From assembly GCA_940337035.1 (NCBI GenBank), contig CALNHX010003528.1, forward strand, positions 83,745-147,744: 64,000 nucleotides of DNA, read 5' to 3'. Below, in pieces: positions 45,290-57,309 of the stretch; within the stretch, counting starts at the first letter, position 1, and each line of letters starts with the position of its first letter. The translations under genes and the position numbers were made by a program. This stretch comes from Agriotes lineatus. Its lineage: Eukaryota > Arthropoda > Insecta > Coleoptera > Elateridae. The notes beneath the pieces are model-generated. The model did not search any database and was not told where the DNA came from. It saw only the letters and a list, made by a program, of their open reading frames with translations.

Positions 45290-45490
45290 TTTGTTTCATT
45301 TTATCGCCTCGCGATTGGCTGCCGAGGTATAGTCACGTGGGGACGCGACCGATGTGACCTGTGGCAGCGCTTCCCTCTGGGGAGTTGATCGCAGCCCGTT
45401 GCAGAGAACGTTCGTGTGGTGGTTGTGTGTGTGAGTTTCGAATTGTCTTCGGCGTAGCGTGGGTGCTTTTTGAGCCCAGTTCCTGCTCCC
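45290..45490 (+). promoter_or_regulatory. Candidate promoter and non-coding first exon
   Basis: This is a CpG-rich island-like patch in an AT-rich window. It has an inverted CCAAT motif (ATTGGC, 45,314-45,319) and ends at CCC|GTAAGTAAG, a strong splice donor at 45,491. No TATA box is evident. Overlapping short frames on both strands here are probably non-coding. Confidence 0.25.
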
Positions 45491-45499
45491 GTAAGTAAG

Positions 45500-46890
45500 G
45501 GATCGTGCCCCCTTCATCTCGACCTTCGAGGATCTGTCCGGCAGAACGAAAGTGGCCCATTTTTCGTCGTCCAGTTGTACGCGTCCTGGCGCGTCTCACG
45601 TCGCCATTATGGCGGATGTCCACTCATCCCTATAGCCGTCGAACATCGAAAGTACCTGCCACCTAAGACTGCAGCCTGTCGCAACTCAACTGTACCAGGC
45701 TCCCCAACCGCCTACATATTAAGGTATGTGTCTTTGAACTGATTACCGCTGTGAACGCGAGTGTACCTGTCTCGCGGAGAGCATTTAAGCCCCCCGCGTA
45801 CGAGCTGTATTGGGACGCCGCGAGCGAGCCCGTCACATCTCTTGTGCCTACAGGCACTGTCGTCATATTTGTTCACTACTGTTTGCTGCGTAAGGCGTCG
45901 CGCCCGCATATTTGTACATTCATTCCAAATTACAGACTGTCCATGTTGCAAGTGCTACTTTGTTCATTACTGTTCAACATCTGTCGCTAGGTTTAGAGCG
46001 CGCGCCAGCTGGTGTTCTTAGATATAATCTATTTATAGATATAGGGCGACGCACTCTGCTGCCCCATTGTAACCCGTGAGTCAATACATGATTTGTTAGT
46101 TAAGGGAACTATTGTTTTGTTTCGACTTGTGCATGTTCTGTTTCAGATAAGCGTCCCCCTTCAGTGTACTGATTATTGTGCGACGGGACGAGGGAGCTTT
46201 GAGCGTACAGGTGGGTGAGACAGCTGCGTAGTCGCGGTCGGATTGGCACCTAATTACAATCCTTGCATAAGGCAATCTCGAAATTGTTATTTGACCTTGC
46301 AACTCTTGAGTAATCCTATCGACGGAGTATTTTGCGTGCTTCGCTCCCGTCTAACCGTCCAGGCCCGGTTAGTCGGGTTAAGACAGGCTTGGTGGCGCCC
46401 TCATGATTTTGACATACCCTATATATATATATGCCGCAACACGCTTGCCCAGAACGTATCGTGTGACTCACGCCCGACTCCCTGAGCGTTCCAGCCGTGG
46501 CCTTTAGCCTATTTTGAACCGATTTCAGGGCAAGTGTGCCAGTTTTTCAGGACTGATTCCGTGGTGCGATGCTCACCTTGGGTGGGTGTCGTAAAGTTCT
46601 TTTAATACCGTAACAAAGAAATGAACTTGCATTGTTCTGTATCGGCGTATTACGTCCAAATTTTAAAGTGTTCGTTTTGTCTGCCATATATTTGTCTAGA
46701 TATATTTATTTATATTTATACTTGCATGCGAGTGTAATGCACTATAGTAGCTACTGTTCAATAAAAGCTGTGATAAGTTATTGGTCTTTGCTAATTTGTT
46801 TGATCTCCTGGATTTATCTTTTACCTTGTAGAGGTCCGACGCAAGGAGTACACAACGTCGAGGACCTGGCGCTCTCTTCTTTTGTATTCT
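45500..46890. other. GC-richer DNA without a recognised gene
   Basis: Several overlapping frames of 67-90 codons occur on both strands, as expected in GC-rich non-coding sequence. No domain is recognised. It may be intron or 5' UTR of a host gene. Confidence 0.35.
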
Positions 46891-46897
46891 TTTTTAG

Positions 46898-46990
46898 CGT
46901 AGCTGAAACCCCGACCCTTCTCGGCGAGTTAGTCCAATTGGGCCGATATTTACCAGCCGACAAAATATCTAATATAACTTTCTCCAACAG
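46898..46990 (+). other. Candidate internal coding exon (93 bp)
   Basis: A pyrimidine-rich tract ending TTTTTTTAG precedes a 93-bp open segment encoding VAETPTLLGELVQLGRYLPA then DKISNITFSN, followed by CAG|GTAAGG. It begins and ends in the same phase, so it could be spliced in or out without frameshift. An alternative acceptor (CTTGTAG) lies at 46,831. The family is not recognised. Confidence 0.3.
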
Positions 46991-47104
46991 GTAAGGCCAA
47001 ACCCTTTATCCTTCCTCACAATTTATAGAGTAATATATTGTGTATTTCAAAAATACCTTTATCACCAGATGCTTGGGTGAAAAATACAGGGTGTCTCAAA
47101 AAGA

Positions 47105-50100
47105 ATGGGACTAGTCGTAGATTCCTTAGGTTATAATAATTGCAGCAACTTTTTACCTTTATGCGATAACGTTATGCAGCCTGATAACACAGAAAGTGAA
47201 CAGTGCCTTTGCATGTTAGAGAGTTTTGGATTTACTCAGTTAATTAGAGAACCTACTCGAATAACATTTCAATTTCAAACACTTTTGGATCACATTTTAG
47301 TTATCAACTCAGATTTAATTGTTGCTTCGGGTACTAAACACGTAAGTTTTTATTCTGACCATCAACTAGTATTTCGTAAGATTTTTGCTGAAATAAATAA
47401 ACCTTCGCCTATCACACGAACTTTCAGAGACTTCACAATGTTTGATCTTGATAGTTTCACAACTTACCTTCAATCTATCCACAACTTAAATAATATAAAC
47501 GTTAAGGTTGATTATTTCAGCGATAACATGATAGCCTTGTTTGACATCTTTACTCCTTTTAAAACATCTGTATTTAGAAAATCAAAAGCCCCTTGGATGA
47601 CTGATACAGTTAGATTAATGATGAGTCTGAAAGATGCGATTTATAAACGTTTCAAAAAATACCACAAACAAAAGCAATAGAGCTATTACCAGGGCCAAGC
47701 AATAATTATTATTGGGAATAAAACAATCTACTAGGCCGTGAAAACAAAACATACAGTATTATTTAGAGTCACTCTTTATCTGTCATTTAAGGTTTAGTTG
47801 TTGAAGTTATGTTAGTTAGAACCCGAGTTGTTATTTTTTTAAAATGGAATTAAAAGTCAAAAAATGGAATTAACCAAAGATTATTATCGACTCATGATTT
47901 ATTATGACTTTAAAAGATGTTTAAGCGCTTATGAGTGCAAAAAGAATTTAGACTCGGCTTTTAGTAAATACGCATCTTCTTTTGTTACAATTTACCATGG
48001 TATAAAGAATTTCGTTCAGCATCAAAAAGGAGCAGAGCATGCTCCTACGACCGTTACCGAAAAAAACATTGCTGCTGTTACAATAATTGAAGAGGGCGAT
48101 AAAGCCACTTATGTAGTAATAGAGCATCAACTCAAGATTAGATCCTTAGCTGTTAACACAAGCGTACACTATCACCAACATTTAAAAAAATATATCAATC
48201 GTTTAGTGCCGCATTGGTTTTCTAATTCTTAAAAAACTGAGCCTTTCAGAATTGGCCATGAAACTTTATATCTTTTAACTGATGGCAAACATTTTTTTTC
48301 AATATTCTGATGAGTGACGAAACTTATATTCCCATTTTCGACATACCTACCTGCCAAGAGAGACGTGTATGAGTTCAAGAAGACCAAGAAGCAGCGAGCT
48401 ATGAAAAAAGTTATGTATGCGGTATTCTTTAACAGTACGGGTCTAGTCAATGTCATTAAGATAGACGGACAAAAGACAGTTATAGCTACGTGATACACTG
48501 AAAAATGTATGCCTGAAATGTTCGATTGAGTTCAAGAGAAGGAAATTATGCTACATTATGAAAACGCATCCGCTTTAACACTGCAGGTTTTGACTGGAAA
48601 AAATAAAAGAAATAGAATAACCGCCGTGCTTCCCTGGTTTAGCAATGTGCTACTTTTGGCTATTTTATGGGCTTAAAAGACATTTGCAGAGTAGAAGGTT
48701 TTCGCCTGAGGAAGAGATTGATATCGCAGTTCATGATTATTTGGAAGGCGTTCATAAAAAAATTAAATGAAAGAGTGCTCAAGTATATTAATGCTGAAAG
48801 GAATTATTTTGAGCTTATATAAAATAAAATCCTAAAAAAATGTTAACCGTTTTCTTTATTCTCAATAATGCTATCAAAAGTGAAAAAAAAGCATATTTAG
48901 CTCATACATTAATCCACAGCAGTCCTAAAAGATTTTGGAATGACTTACAACGTTGTGGTATACATTCAAAGACAAAAAATCAGAATATTCCTCAACATCT
49001 TTAAGATGTTAATGCAATTAATTCATAATTTAATTTAATTTAGGGGGTGAAGATGCCTAGTGTGGAGGTCTTGAAAGTGTATAAAAATACTAAACAAAAT
49101 GTAACATCAAAATTTCGTTTTACTGTCGTTTCAGCCGATGACATTACTAAAATAATTTTTGCCATTAAATCTAAATCTTCTGGTAATAACAATATAAATA
49201 TTACTATGATACATTTATGTTGCCCATTTTTAATACCAGGTATAACTCATATTATTTTTTGTTTATTAAATTGTACATTTCTGGATGCTTGTAAAATTCC
49301 TAATATTATTCCAGTTTCTAAAACCAGTAATCCGCAAGAAAAATAAGATTCAAGACCTATCAGCATACTACCTGTTTTATCGAAAGGCTTGGAGAAAGTC
49401 ATTGAACTTCAAACTCGTGACTATTTAGAAAATAATTTGTTGATGCCAGATTATTAGTTAGGTTTTCGTCGTAAGTACAGTTGTTGTTCAGTTCTTTTAA
49501 ACATAACTGATGACATCCTGAAAGCTTCTGCTCGACTTCTCAAGGTTTTCGATACTATCAGTCATGAAATACCTAATGCTGTACTCCGCTACTATGGATT
49601 TGGCGAAGTAGCTTTAAATCGAATTAAAGCTTCCATGAATGATCGTCAGCAATGAGTGTTATTGGAAGGCAGGCGTTGAGATTCATGTAGAGTGATATCC
49701 GGTGTTCCCTAGGGATCCATACTAGACCCTCTACTTTTCACATCATAATTTAGTAATTTATGTACTTATTCTTTTAATCATTGCCAATTTCATCAATATG
49801 CAGATTTACATGTCATTCAAGCCTTATGAATCCCACGCTGCTTGTGTTGTTATTAATGATGATTTAAATAGGCTGACAGGCTTGGCAACCTTACATTTAC
49901 TTAATATTAACCCTTCGAAATCTACTTTGATGGTATTTGGTAGTTCAAACTCTAAAGAAACGTTTTTTAGGTGCTTTTCAAATAAAAATTAACGGCGAGG
50001 GACAGATCCCTTACAAAGATTCAGTAAAAAATTGATCATAACTTTAGGTTTCGAGAACATGTTAGCTCCTGTATACGTAAAGCATATGGCAATTTAAAAC

Positions 50101-50540
50101 TTCTTTACAGTAACAGGCATGCCTTGAGCAGAGAGGTCAAAAGGCTGTTATGAGAATCGGTAGTCTTGTCACATTTCAGCTATTGTGCCGTATTGTATCG
50201 TTCATGTATCGATAAAGCAACATCTAAAAAATTCAGTTAGTCCAAAACTCTTGTTTAAGGTTGATACACAGCATTCGTCGTCGACAACACATTTCGCACA
50301 AAATAAGCCAGACCAACTGGTTAAACATGGAACAACTGCGCTTTTTACATGCTGCTGTATTTTTTCAGAAAATTATATTGTTCCAGTCGTCTCCATACCT
50401 CTATTATAGAATTCGTTATAGCACCGACGTCCATAATTTGAATGTGAGATATAGAGGCATTGGTTTGCACGGCACAGAAAGTTTTAAGAGCAGAGAAGTC
50501 ATTTGATCACCATCGTATTTTCCATTTCAGCGTTATATAT
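47105..50540 (+). mobile_element. Non-LTR retrotransposon relic (jockey/CR1-like), split by a mariner
   Basis: It starts inside the endonuclease domain: LLDHILVINSDLIV and YSDHQLVFRKIF contain the SDH catalytic motif (about 47,365). KAPWMTDTVRLMMSLKDAIY forms the linker. After the mariner the linker resumes at 48,870 as AIKSEKKAYLAHTLIHSSPK, then RFWNDLQ. RT pieces follow: SADDITKIIFAIKSKSSGNN (about 49,130), PISILPVLSKGLEKVIE (49,355), LGFRRKYSC (49,460), VFDTISHE (motif A, partly deleted), SGVP-stop-GSILDPLLF (49,700), and QYADLHVIQ (49,795), a ruined YADD. The end includes NWLNMEQLRFLHAAVFFQKI and YRGIGLHGTESFKS to about 50,500. A TTATTATTA-type repeat lies at about 50,640-50,665. It has many stops. 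Confidence 0.8.
47700..48845 (+). mobile_element. Mariner transposon relic inserted in the non-LTR element
   Basis: The open part (47,864-48,232, 122 codons) begins MELTKDYYRLMIYYDFKRCL and includes LDSAFSKYAS and VTEKNIAAV, the paired helix-turn-helix DNA-binding part of mariner transposases. The catalytic part continues out of frame: LMSDETYI (about 48,308, first catalytic Asp), LHYENASALT (about 48,548; the second Asp of the usual HHDN motif is Glu here), and FSPEEEIDIA (about 48,705). It ends near YINAERNYFEL. Terminal inverted repeats could not be fixed. The non-LTR linker resumes just beyond. Confidence 0.75.
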
Positions 50541-50639
50541 TACTTATTTATTTTTTTGTATATGTATGTATTGCTTTCCCATTTTCTGTTTTGAATTTGT
50601 ATGTTCATTTATATTATTTTTGAATGAAAAATACAACCC

Positions 50640-50665
50640 TATTATTATTAATATTATTATTATTT
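50640..50665. repeat. (TTA)n microsatellite
   Basis: An imperfect TTA run follows the non-LTR relic and may be its 3' tail. Confidence 0.7.
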
Positions 50666-50684
50666 AGTATATTTATTTTTTATT

Positions 50685-50825
50685 AAAGCCACCAAATTGC
50701 TCGAAATTTTGGTAATAACAAGAACACCGTGTTTGCCATTAAGAAACGATGGGAAGTGGATGGAACGCTGCCAAGACGACCATGTCCTGAAGACCAAACG
50801 ATTTTACTCCTAAATAAGACATTGC
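50685..50825 (+). mobile_element. Possible Tc1-like helix-turn-helix fragment
   Basis: One frame reads ARNFGNNKNTVFAIKKRWEV then DGTLPRRPCPEDQT, resembling the second DNA-binding helix-turn-helix and the following basic linker of Tc1-type transposases. No catalytic domain follows. A weak call. Confidence 0.3.
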
Positions 50826-50829
50826 TTTG

Positions 50830-52270
50830 GTTGATATGGGGTTTAATTGTAAAAAATATTTAGAAGCAAAATTTTCAGTCACAAAATTCGGAAGAATTAT
50901 GGAACGCCATCGAAGAAGTGTGACAGGATATGAGACTGGACGAAAATTGTATAAAATCTTCGTTGATTCCTTAAGGACTTCAGCAAGGTGCTCCTCTAAA
51001 GCACTAGAAAAGTTTTTATTCCTAATTATGCTTGATTTATCCCTTCCCATGATTAGCAGGACGGCAGATTTAAAAATACCAGAAAATAACAAAAAACATT
51101 CGAAGCAAATATTGAAATAAATTTACATCTTTGCAACAGTTTTTACACAGAATTGAAGGGTCAATTTTCATTCTAAATAAGTAAGTGATGATTCTATATT
51201 ATTTTAGATTTCAGCGGAGGAAGGGTTTCAGTCCCTCGAATACCTTCCCTGGTTACGTCACTGCCTTGGGCTCAATTTTAAATGACCGGGAAGCGATTGC
51301 TCTGCTAAGGGCATGCGTATATAAGCCCGCAGTTCCATTGAAGCGACGTGCTGGTATCAAAATCTCAACTCGATTCGCGATCGACAGGCAAAATTTCCAA
51401 TCCACAGTCTTGATAATTCTTTTCGCTCGGATGTTAAACGCGACAGAAGGAAAAATCCTCGATGCATTGTCAGCGGTCTGCAATACGTGGCATTACATTC
51501 CTGCAACAAGCTGGTGTCATGTTTTTACACATTGCATAAACAACTGGACAGAACCGAGCTTGACTCAAGAAAGCGAGGAATAAATGAGCTACGAAAAATT
51601 ACGGTTTACGCCAGGGTCCAAGTTCGAACTTAAGATCTCAGCGGTTGTGTCGCCTCCTTATCCTAACGGAGTAGTTACGCTTAACGCTGTCACTGTGTAC
51701 AAATCAGAAAACACATGCAAAGAAAAGCGACCGGTTTTGCTCTTTCAGTTTCTTTGTAACATAAGGTATTTTAAGATGCTGCAAAGAGATAGTATACATT
51801 CAAGAACGAAAACAGATTGTACCGAATATTAAAAATACATTTATTAAAACAGCGCAGAAATACAGGTAGTCACATATGTATTTAGAAAGAGCTATTATAT
51901 GGGGAGTACGTGAGCGCATAGGTAATTATGTAAGGAAAAGGATTTGACTAGATAAGAGCGCTCGAAATCGATTCGGACGAAGTTATAAAACCCTAGTTGA
52001 AACGAGTACGGGTGCGCAAAAGAACTATTTAACGTGATTCAGGTATCGTACCGCACGACGAGATCTCCCCGAACGGACGCAAATATAGATGTGTTACAGT
52101 TTATCGCATTAAAAAAATTATCTTCTCATAATCGACGAGGGGCGGACATATATTAGCAAAATTATTAATTTACTATTTTTTTTACAAATAAAAGGTACGG
52201 CATAAATTCAGAAAATACGTTATGTAAATGAAAATTTCGTAAAAAAAATCGGTTTACTAGTTAAAAAATC
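50830..52270. other. Unrecognised DNA with two open frames
   Basis: Frames of 97 codons (50,827-51,120) and 132 codons (51,185-51,583), both +, have no recognised domain. The second ends a few bases before another 82-codon frame. Host exons are possible, but neither splice sites nor homology support this. Confidence 0.25.
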
Positions 52271-52274
52271 TGGT

Positions 52275-52855
52275 GTGATACAAGCATACAACTTCCTTTT
52301 ACAGTGATCTTATAATTAGCCAACAATTTAATTTTTAAGCATTTGTCAAACTTTTTCAAAAATTACAAATTCTACAGAAACCGTACGAAATAAAGCCAAA
52401 TAAACAAATTTTCTCGATAATTTTAAGCTGAATTCAAAATGGAATAATATAGCAGGTGTTCTATTTAAAATAGGAGTTAATTAAAAAACGAAAAAACAAA
52501 ATAAACCCATTTCAGAGGTATTCAACTTGAAAATCACCTATTTCACATCAATACACATTAAAAATGTAATGAAAATGTTTGAATAAAATCGCTAGAGCCG
52601 TTTTTGAAAAAAACTGAAATATCACAAGAGTAAACACCATACGAGTTTCAACGCCATACCTCTTGTTGTTTTTGAGATATTCTGTTCACACACAGACAGA
52701 CACACAGGCTGACAGACAGACCAATGAACAAAAACATGTTTATGGGTTCAGGGACTGTAAAACGTGAAGATCTGTTGAAAACTCAATTTCGAATTTTTGG
52801 GGTGAATTCAATACTTTCTCTATTGTAAAAGGAAGTAATGATTTGTAATACAATT
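52275..52855. mobile_element. Possible 0.58-kb repeat element with imperfect inverted ends
   Basis: The left TACAAGCATACAACTTCCTT, then TTACA, matches the reverse complement of the right end, TACAAATCATTACTTCCTTT, then TACA, with small gaps. Near the right end is a CAGACAGACACACAGGCTGA run (52,690-52,715), then sequence ending AAAAGGAAGTAA. A CAGACAGACGGA...GGGGAAGTAA arrangement also occurs at about 37,575-37,617. Non-coding. Confidence 0.45.
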
Positions 52856-52859
52856 TAAG

Positions 52860-55645
52860 ATTTTAGCAAATTACCCCCATGATGGACGTGGCTCGATACG
52901 GTTTGCACTTCACTGGTAGCGTGCGGGCTGAGACAGCCACCTACGTGAAAAATTCAGATGTGTCTGCCAGAACAGCTACTTCGCAGTTTTCAACAGGTAG
53001 CATGACGAATCTAGGGATTACTTAGAGAAAAAGCGGAGAAGAGAAGAAAAGAAAGTGAAGAGATAAAGGCCTGGAAATAAATTAGATTGAATGTTAGACC
53101 ACTTTAAAGTAGAGTTAACAATATCGCACCTGAGATTTCGGGCGGTTAATGAGTGTTTTATTCCCAAATACTATTAAATTCCGAATTAATCAGACGGGTG
53201 CAGCAATTCCAAACCAATAAACTCACATCTGCATCATATTATTGAAATTTTTTTCTGGATACCTGCGCTTATAAAGTCTTATCAAATGGAGCCTCGAACA
53301 AACACTTCTTTTAGCTTGGGAAGTTCAATTGGGATCCCTAAAATTTTCCAAAATCAAAATGGAAACTGGAAAATAGCCAATCCTATTTTGAAGTTGCATA
53401 CGAAGCATTTACAGAAAAGAAATGCGAATTGCTAGTCTAAAAATACTTTATATGCAACCTGAAATACACGAAGATATTTAAAGTTTTCTAATTCACAGCA
53501 ATAATGGGCGGAAATCAGAAATAATATTTTTGGACCACAACACTGCTTTAATATTTAATACAACCTGCCGATATTCCGACTTTCTTTTAACGCCAAAGCG
53601 GTTGCTGTCCTTTCAAAACGTATACAGTTTCATGAGACCTTTCATAGAACTTTGGACTGGTCGCGATTAATTAAACTATAATTTTTGGAAAAACTAGGTA
53701 TTGTTCTTCAACTGTAAAAGATTGCAAATTTAATATATTAAAAATATGGTGTGCTCCTTTGAACTTTGTTAACATTGCACATTGTAGTACAAAAACTTTA
53801 CTGCCCACCATTCTGTAATAATCAGCGTGTGTATTATTGGAATATAGAAATAGAAGGCTGTCTCGAAGCCGAGCGACGGCGGTATCAAAGGGCCTTGTTG
53901 CATCTTTGTCGTGTTGCGGGGTCTTATATGATTAGAGCCTTTGTGTCACCAGATACGGGACCGAAGGCGCCGAATAAAACCTGTTAGCGCCGCAACAAGG
54001 CGGAAGCGCCAATTAAGTTTAATTAGACAGAGTTCATACTTCACCCAAGCCGCTTAATAGAGTTGGGGGAAATCTGTCGATATTCGCACCTCTGGGTGTA
54101 ATAAGAACAATCTCGAACAACAAACTGGAGTTGGGGCTTATATGTGTCGGAATGTATTTCCAAGTTTACATTCTGCGACCGGTAGTTAAGGTGGAAAACT
54201 TCATAAATGGCAGTTCTGCGCTCCGATAATGTAATAGTTCCAGATAAGTTTCGCGGAAATGTGTCGTTTCGAACTGAAAATAATTCCAATTCGGTTCAAT
54301 AAAACCCTATATCTGTTACTCAAAGTTCGAAATGGGACACGAAGGAGTTTGTTTCACCAAATTAAAATTCTTTCTCTCTATTCGCTATGTCAGTGTAGAA
54401 TATGTGGATCGACTTTTTATAAATTAACTTTTAGTGCGAAAATGCAATAAAACTCTTAATTTAAATAGTATCTAACACCCCGTGAACGTGTCTGTACCTA
54501 CCAAAAATTAATGTTGGATTTAAAAAATTATCTGGATATTAATTGCATTTATCGAATACTGCAAAAGATTTAACTAACAGGATATTTACAACTTAAGGAT
54601 TATAAACACTAAGTAATATAGTGGTTCCTAATCTTGTAAAATAAATTGCAGATATATTTTTATGGCATTTAGCGAAAAACCTTTAAAACCATTCAGATGT
54701 GTTATTAGCGTCAATATTAAAGCTGTCTTAGCCATCGCTTGGGAAATTTCACGCTCAGCCCCGGTGATGCACCGCCCGCATTTCCACACCATTTAATTCG
54801 CTGCATCTGGCTAAGTTCTTCTCTTATGGTTTATTATTTAATATTGCACGTGTTATTTACTGTTAATTTTAAGTATGTTATAATATAAAAAAATAAGTTA
54901 AACTGGGTGTATTATACATCTAAATTGCCGTATACTTCACGCGTGCTTTACATAGTTGTGAAATTAGTATCGGGAAATATCTCCGTTCGTAGTGCAGTAA
55001 CGCTTTCAGTACGCTGCATCACTGTATCACTATTATTGCCACCGCCCCCGTCTCTTGACCTTACTGATAACGCCCAGGTAGAATTCTTAGGTACTGCGTT
55101 TACGAATCTTGATGTGGTTGCAGCTACAAAGCTGACCCGCCCAAATGCAATATTATGAATGTTGTCTTGATAGAATTCTTTGAAATTTTGGTTTAGATAA
55201 GCCAATCGGGACGTTTGTGACTAACAATAGGAGAGCCACAGTGAACGCAGGAGAGATTCATTTTTCGCCTTGCTAGTGAATCCACGTCACTTTGTCTAAC
55301 AAAATCCAGAGTTTTGTCTATGTGTGAAAGTAAGAAAGTGAAGTTATTAGCCACTAGCGTTATATTTCGACGTCATTAATTACCACAAAAGTTAACCTAC
55401 CTGAATAAGTGCTTAACTTGAAGGAAATTAAAATTAATAGTGCTTTATCCCAGAGATTTTGCAAGAAAGCCAAGTAAAACCTTTTTTGGTCTTGGTCTTC
55501 TCCACGAAGGTTTACGCCAAAAATTAGCAAATGAGGTTTGGCGTTATGTTTCATAAACTACACACAATATCCATCATTAGTTAAAAAAATAGAGAAAATT
55601 TAACAAGTTAATAATATCAATGACGCAAAGTTAAAATTAAATTGT
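52860..55645. other. Unrecognised DNA
   Basis: Short frames only (the longest is about 85 codons). A GC-richer patch at about 53,860-54,010 has no recognised domain. Confidence 0.4.
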
Positions 55646-55652
55646 TAATATA

Positions 55653-55885
55653 CCGTGTGTCCACAGGAGGACGCACCATAGGGATAACCAAATAGAATCG
55701 AAAGATCGACTAATGTGATCGCCGGGACGCTAAAACGTTGTTTTCTGGCTTCTGACTCGCCACTGTATGAAACAATATTGTTATAAATGGTACAAGAAAA
55801 GGGACGGTGGTCATAGCACTGGTTGATATTTATATTCTATTAGCATTATCTTATCTCTATGGTGCGTACTCCTGTGGACACACGG
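55653..55885. mobile_element. 233-bp TA-flanked MITE
   Basis: The left end CCGTGTGTCCACAGGAGGAC, then GCACCATAG, is mirrored by the right end CTATGGTGCG...CTCCTGTGGACACACGG. TA lies immediately outside both ends (55,651-55,652 and 55,886-55,887). The arms continue imperfectly through GATAA. No coding capacity. TA duplication suggests the Tc1/mariner superfamily. Confidence 0.8.
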
Positions 55886-55889
55886 TATT

Positions 55890-56326
55890 TAAGAATGTTA
55901 TATTATTTTAATGATAAAATTAATTTAAAAAAAATTGAACAAGTGAAAAGGAAATACTTTTAGAGGAAAACTAATAATGAGAATGACCATATCAAAGCAT
56001 CCAGCAACCAAAATCGCTAAAGCGAAAACAAAAAGTTCCTAAATACAGTATAGAATGAAACAGTGGTGCTCCACCCCTTGAAAAAACAAATAGGGCTTCA
56101 ATATGAAGGCGAATTAAACAATTAATGAGGAGAGGAAAACTAATATCATAAAAATGTAATTATTGTCAAAATCATTTAGTCTCACAGTAATTGTTACAAG
56201 AAGTAATTTGAAAAAATCAGGTTCAAGAGACTACCTTTTAAGCAATGTGCAAAATTTTTAAATCAATGTTAGGATTAAAAGATTGGTTAAATTTGAGGCT
56301 ATGATTAGCGAAAGTGGATTTATTGG
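55890..56326. other. AT-rich spacer
   Basis: No gene or repeat is recognised between two MITE-like elements. Confidence 0.4.
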
Positions 56327-56334
56327 GTTGAGAT

Positions 56335-57301
56335 TAGTGATGGGCTTATTCGAATCAAAAATAACCGGTTATCCCGGTTATTGAAATAACCTGTGTAACT
56401 CGGTTTTCGTTTCCAAATATTCGGATGAAAAATAACCTCATCCTGATACGTACTACGTGCCGCGTCTCAGCGACCTGCGAGTGATCGAAATTCTGTAAAT
56501 AAAACGGCATTCATAACTGATACAACCTTTTCTACGTATGTACTTGATTGACCCAGCCGCGGCTGCTTGTTGATGTCATTAAGACATTTGATACTCCCAG
56601 TCGACGAGTTAAATGTATGGGGCCGTTCTATTAAAGATAACGTTCTGCTGAGTATGAGATTTGCCGAAGCTGTGTTGGTATTAATTTATAACGGCCTAAA
56701 TTTTTGCTTCGAAACGCGGTTGATTATGCTTAATAAGGGATAAATAGAAAGCGAAATAAGATTTTCAATATCGTAAAAGATTTATATTTAATTTTTAATA
56801 ACGGAGCAGTCGGGACAAGAAGTGGATTTCTATGTTGAAAATTTTAAGTGTGCGTCCTTAGAACCGCGGAAGGCTAAACGTAGATAAATGATGGATTCTA
56901 AAATATACCGGTATGATGTGCAAGCGAAAAGGAAAGGGTGACTACTAGAGAATTTTAGGAACTAAAAATAGATTCAATAGATACTTGTATTCGCATATTT
57001 ATAATTTCTTTATGATTAGTATTGATATAGCTATTATCAATGGTTTAAACTCTTAGAAATCAAATAAAAATTATTTATACAATAATTATAATTAACGATT
57101 AACTGAGTTCCTCTGCTATCTGCAAGTGACGATGCCGATGCAGATGACGGTGAACCGCCACCGGCAAACCGGCTGACTTAATCGAAACGAATCGAGAGCC
57201 AAAATTGACTCGAATGATTATTCAAATAATCAATCGGTTATTAATATGATTCGAATGCAAATAATTCGGTTATGAAAATTGTCCGGTTATGCCCATCACT
57301 A
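56335..57301. mobile_element. Non-autonomous hAT element with perfect 8-bp target duplication
   Basis: Termini are TAGTGATGGGC and its exact reverse complement. GTTGAGAT occurs immediately outside both ends (56,327-56,334 and 57,302-57,309). Subterminal regions are rich in AACCGG/CCGGTTAT and ATTCGAAT-type repeats on both sides, likely transposase-binding sites by analogy with other hAT elements. The 967-bp element has no transposase ORF, so it is mobilised in trans or dead. Confidence 0.9.
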
Positions 57302-57309
57302 GTTGAGAT

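Noticed and set aside
45296..46485. Cluster of 67-96 codon frames on both strands
   Set aside because: They mirror one another across strands in GC-rich DNA and show no recognisable motif; treated as non-coding or intron/UTR.
51185..51583. 132-codon open frame
   Set aside because: No recognised domain, and a second frame starts immediately after it; insufficient for a gene call.
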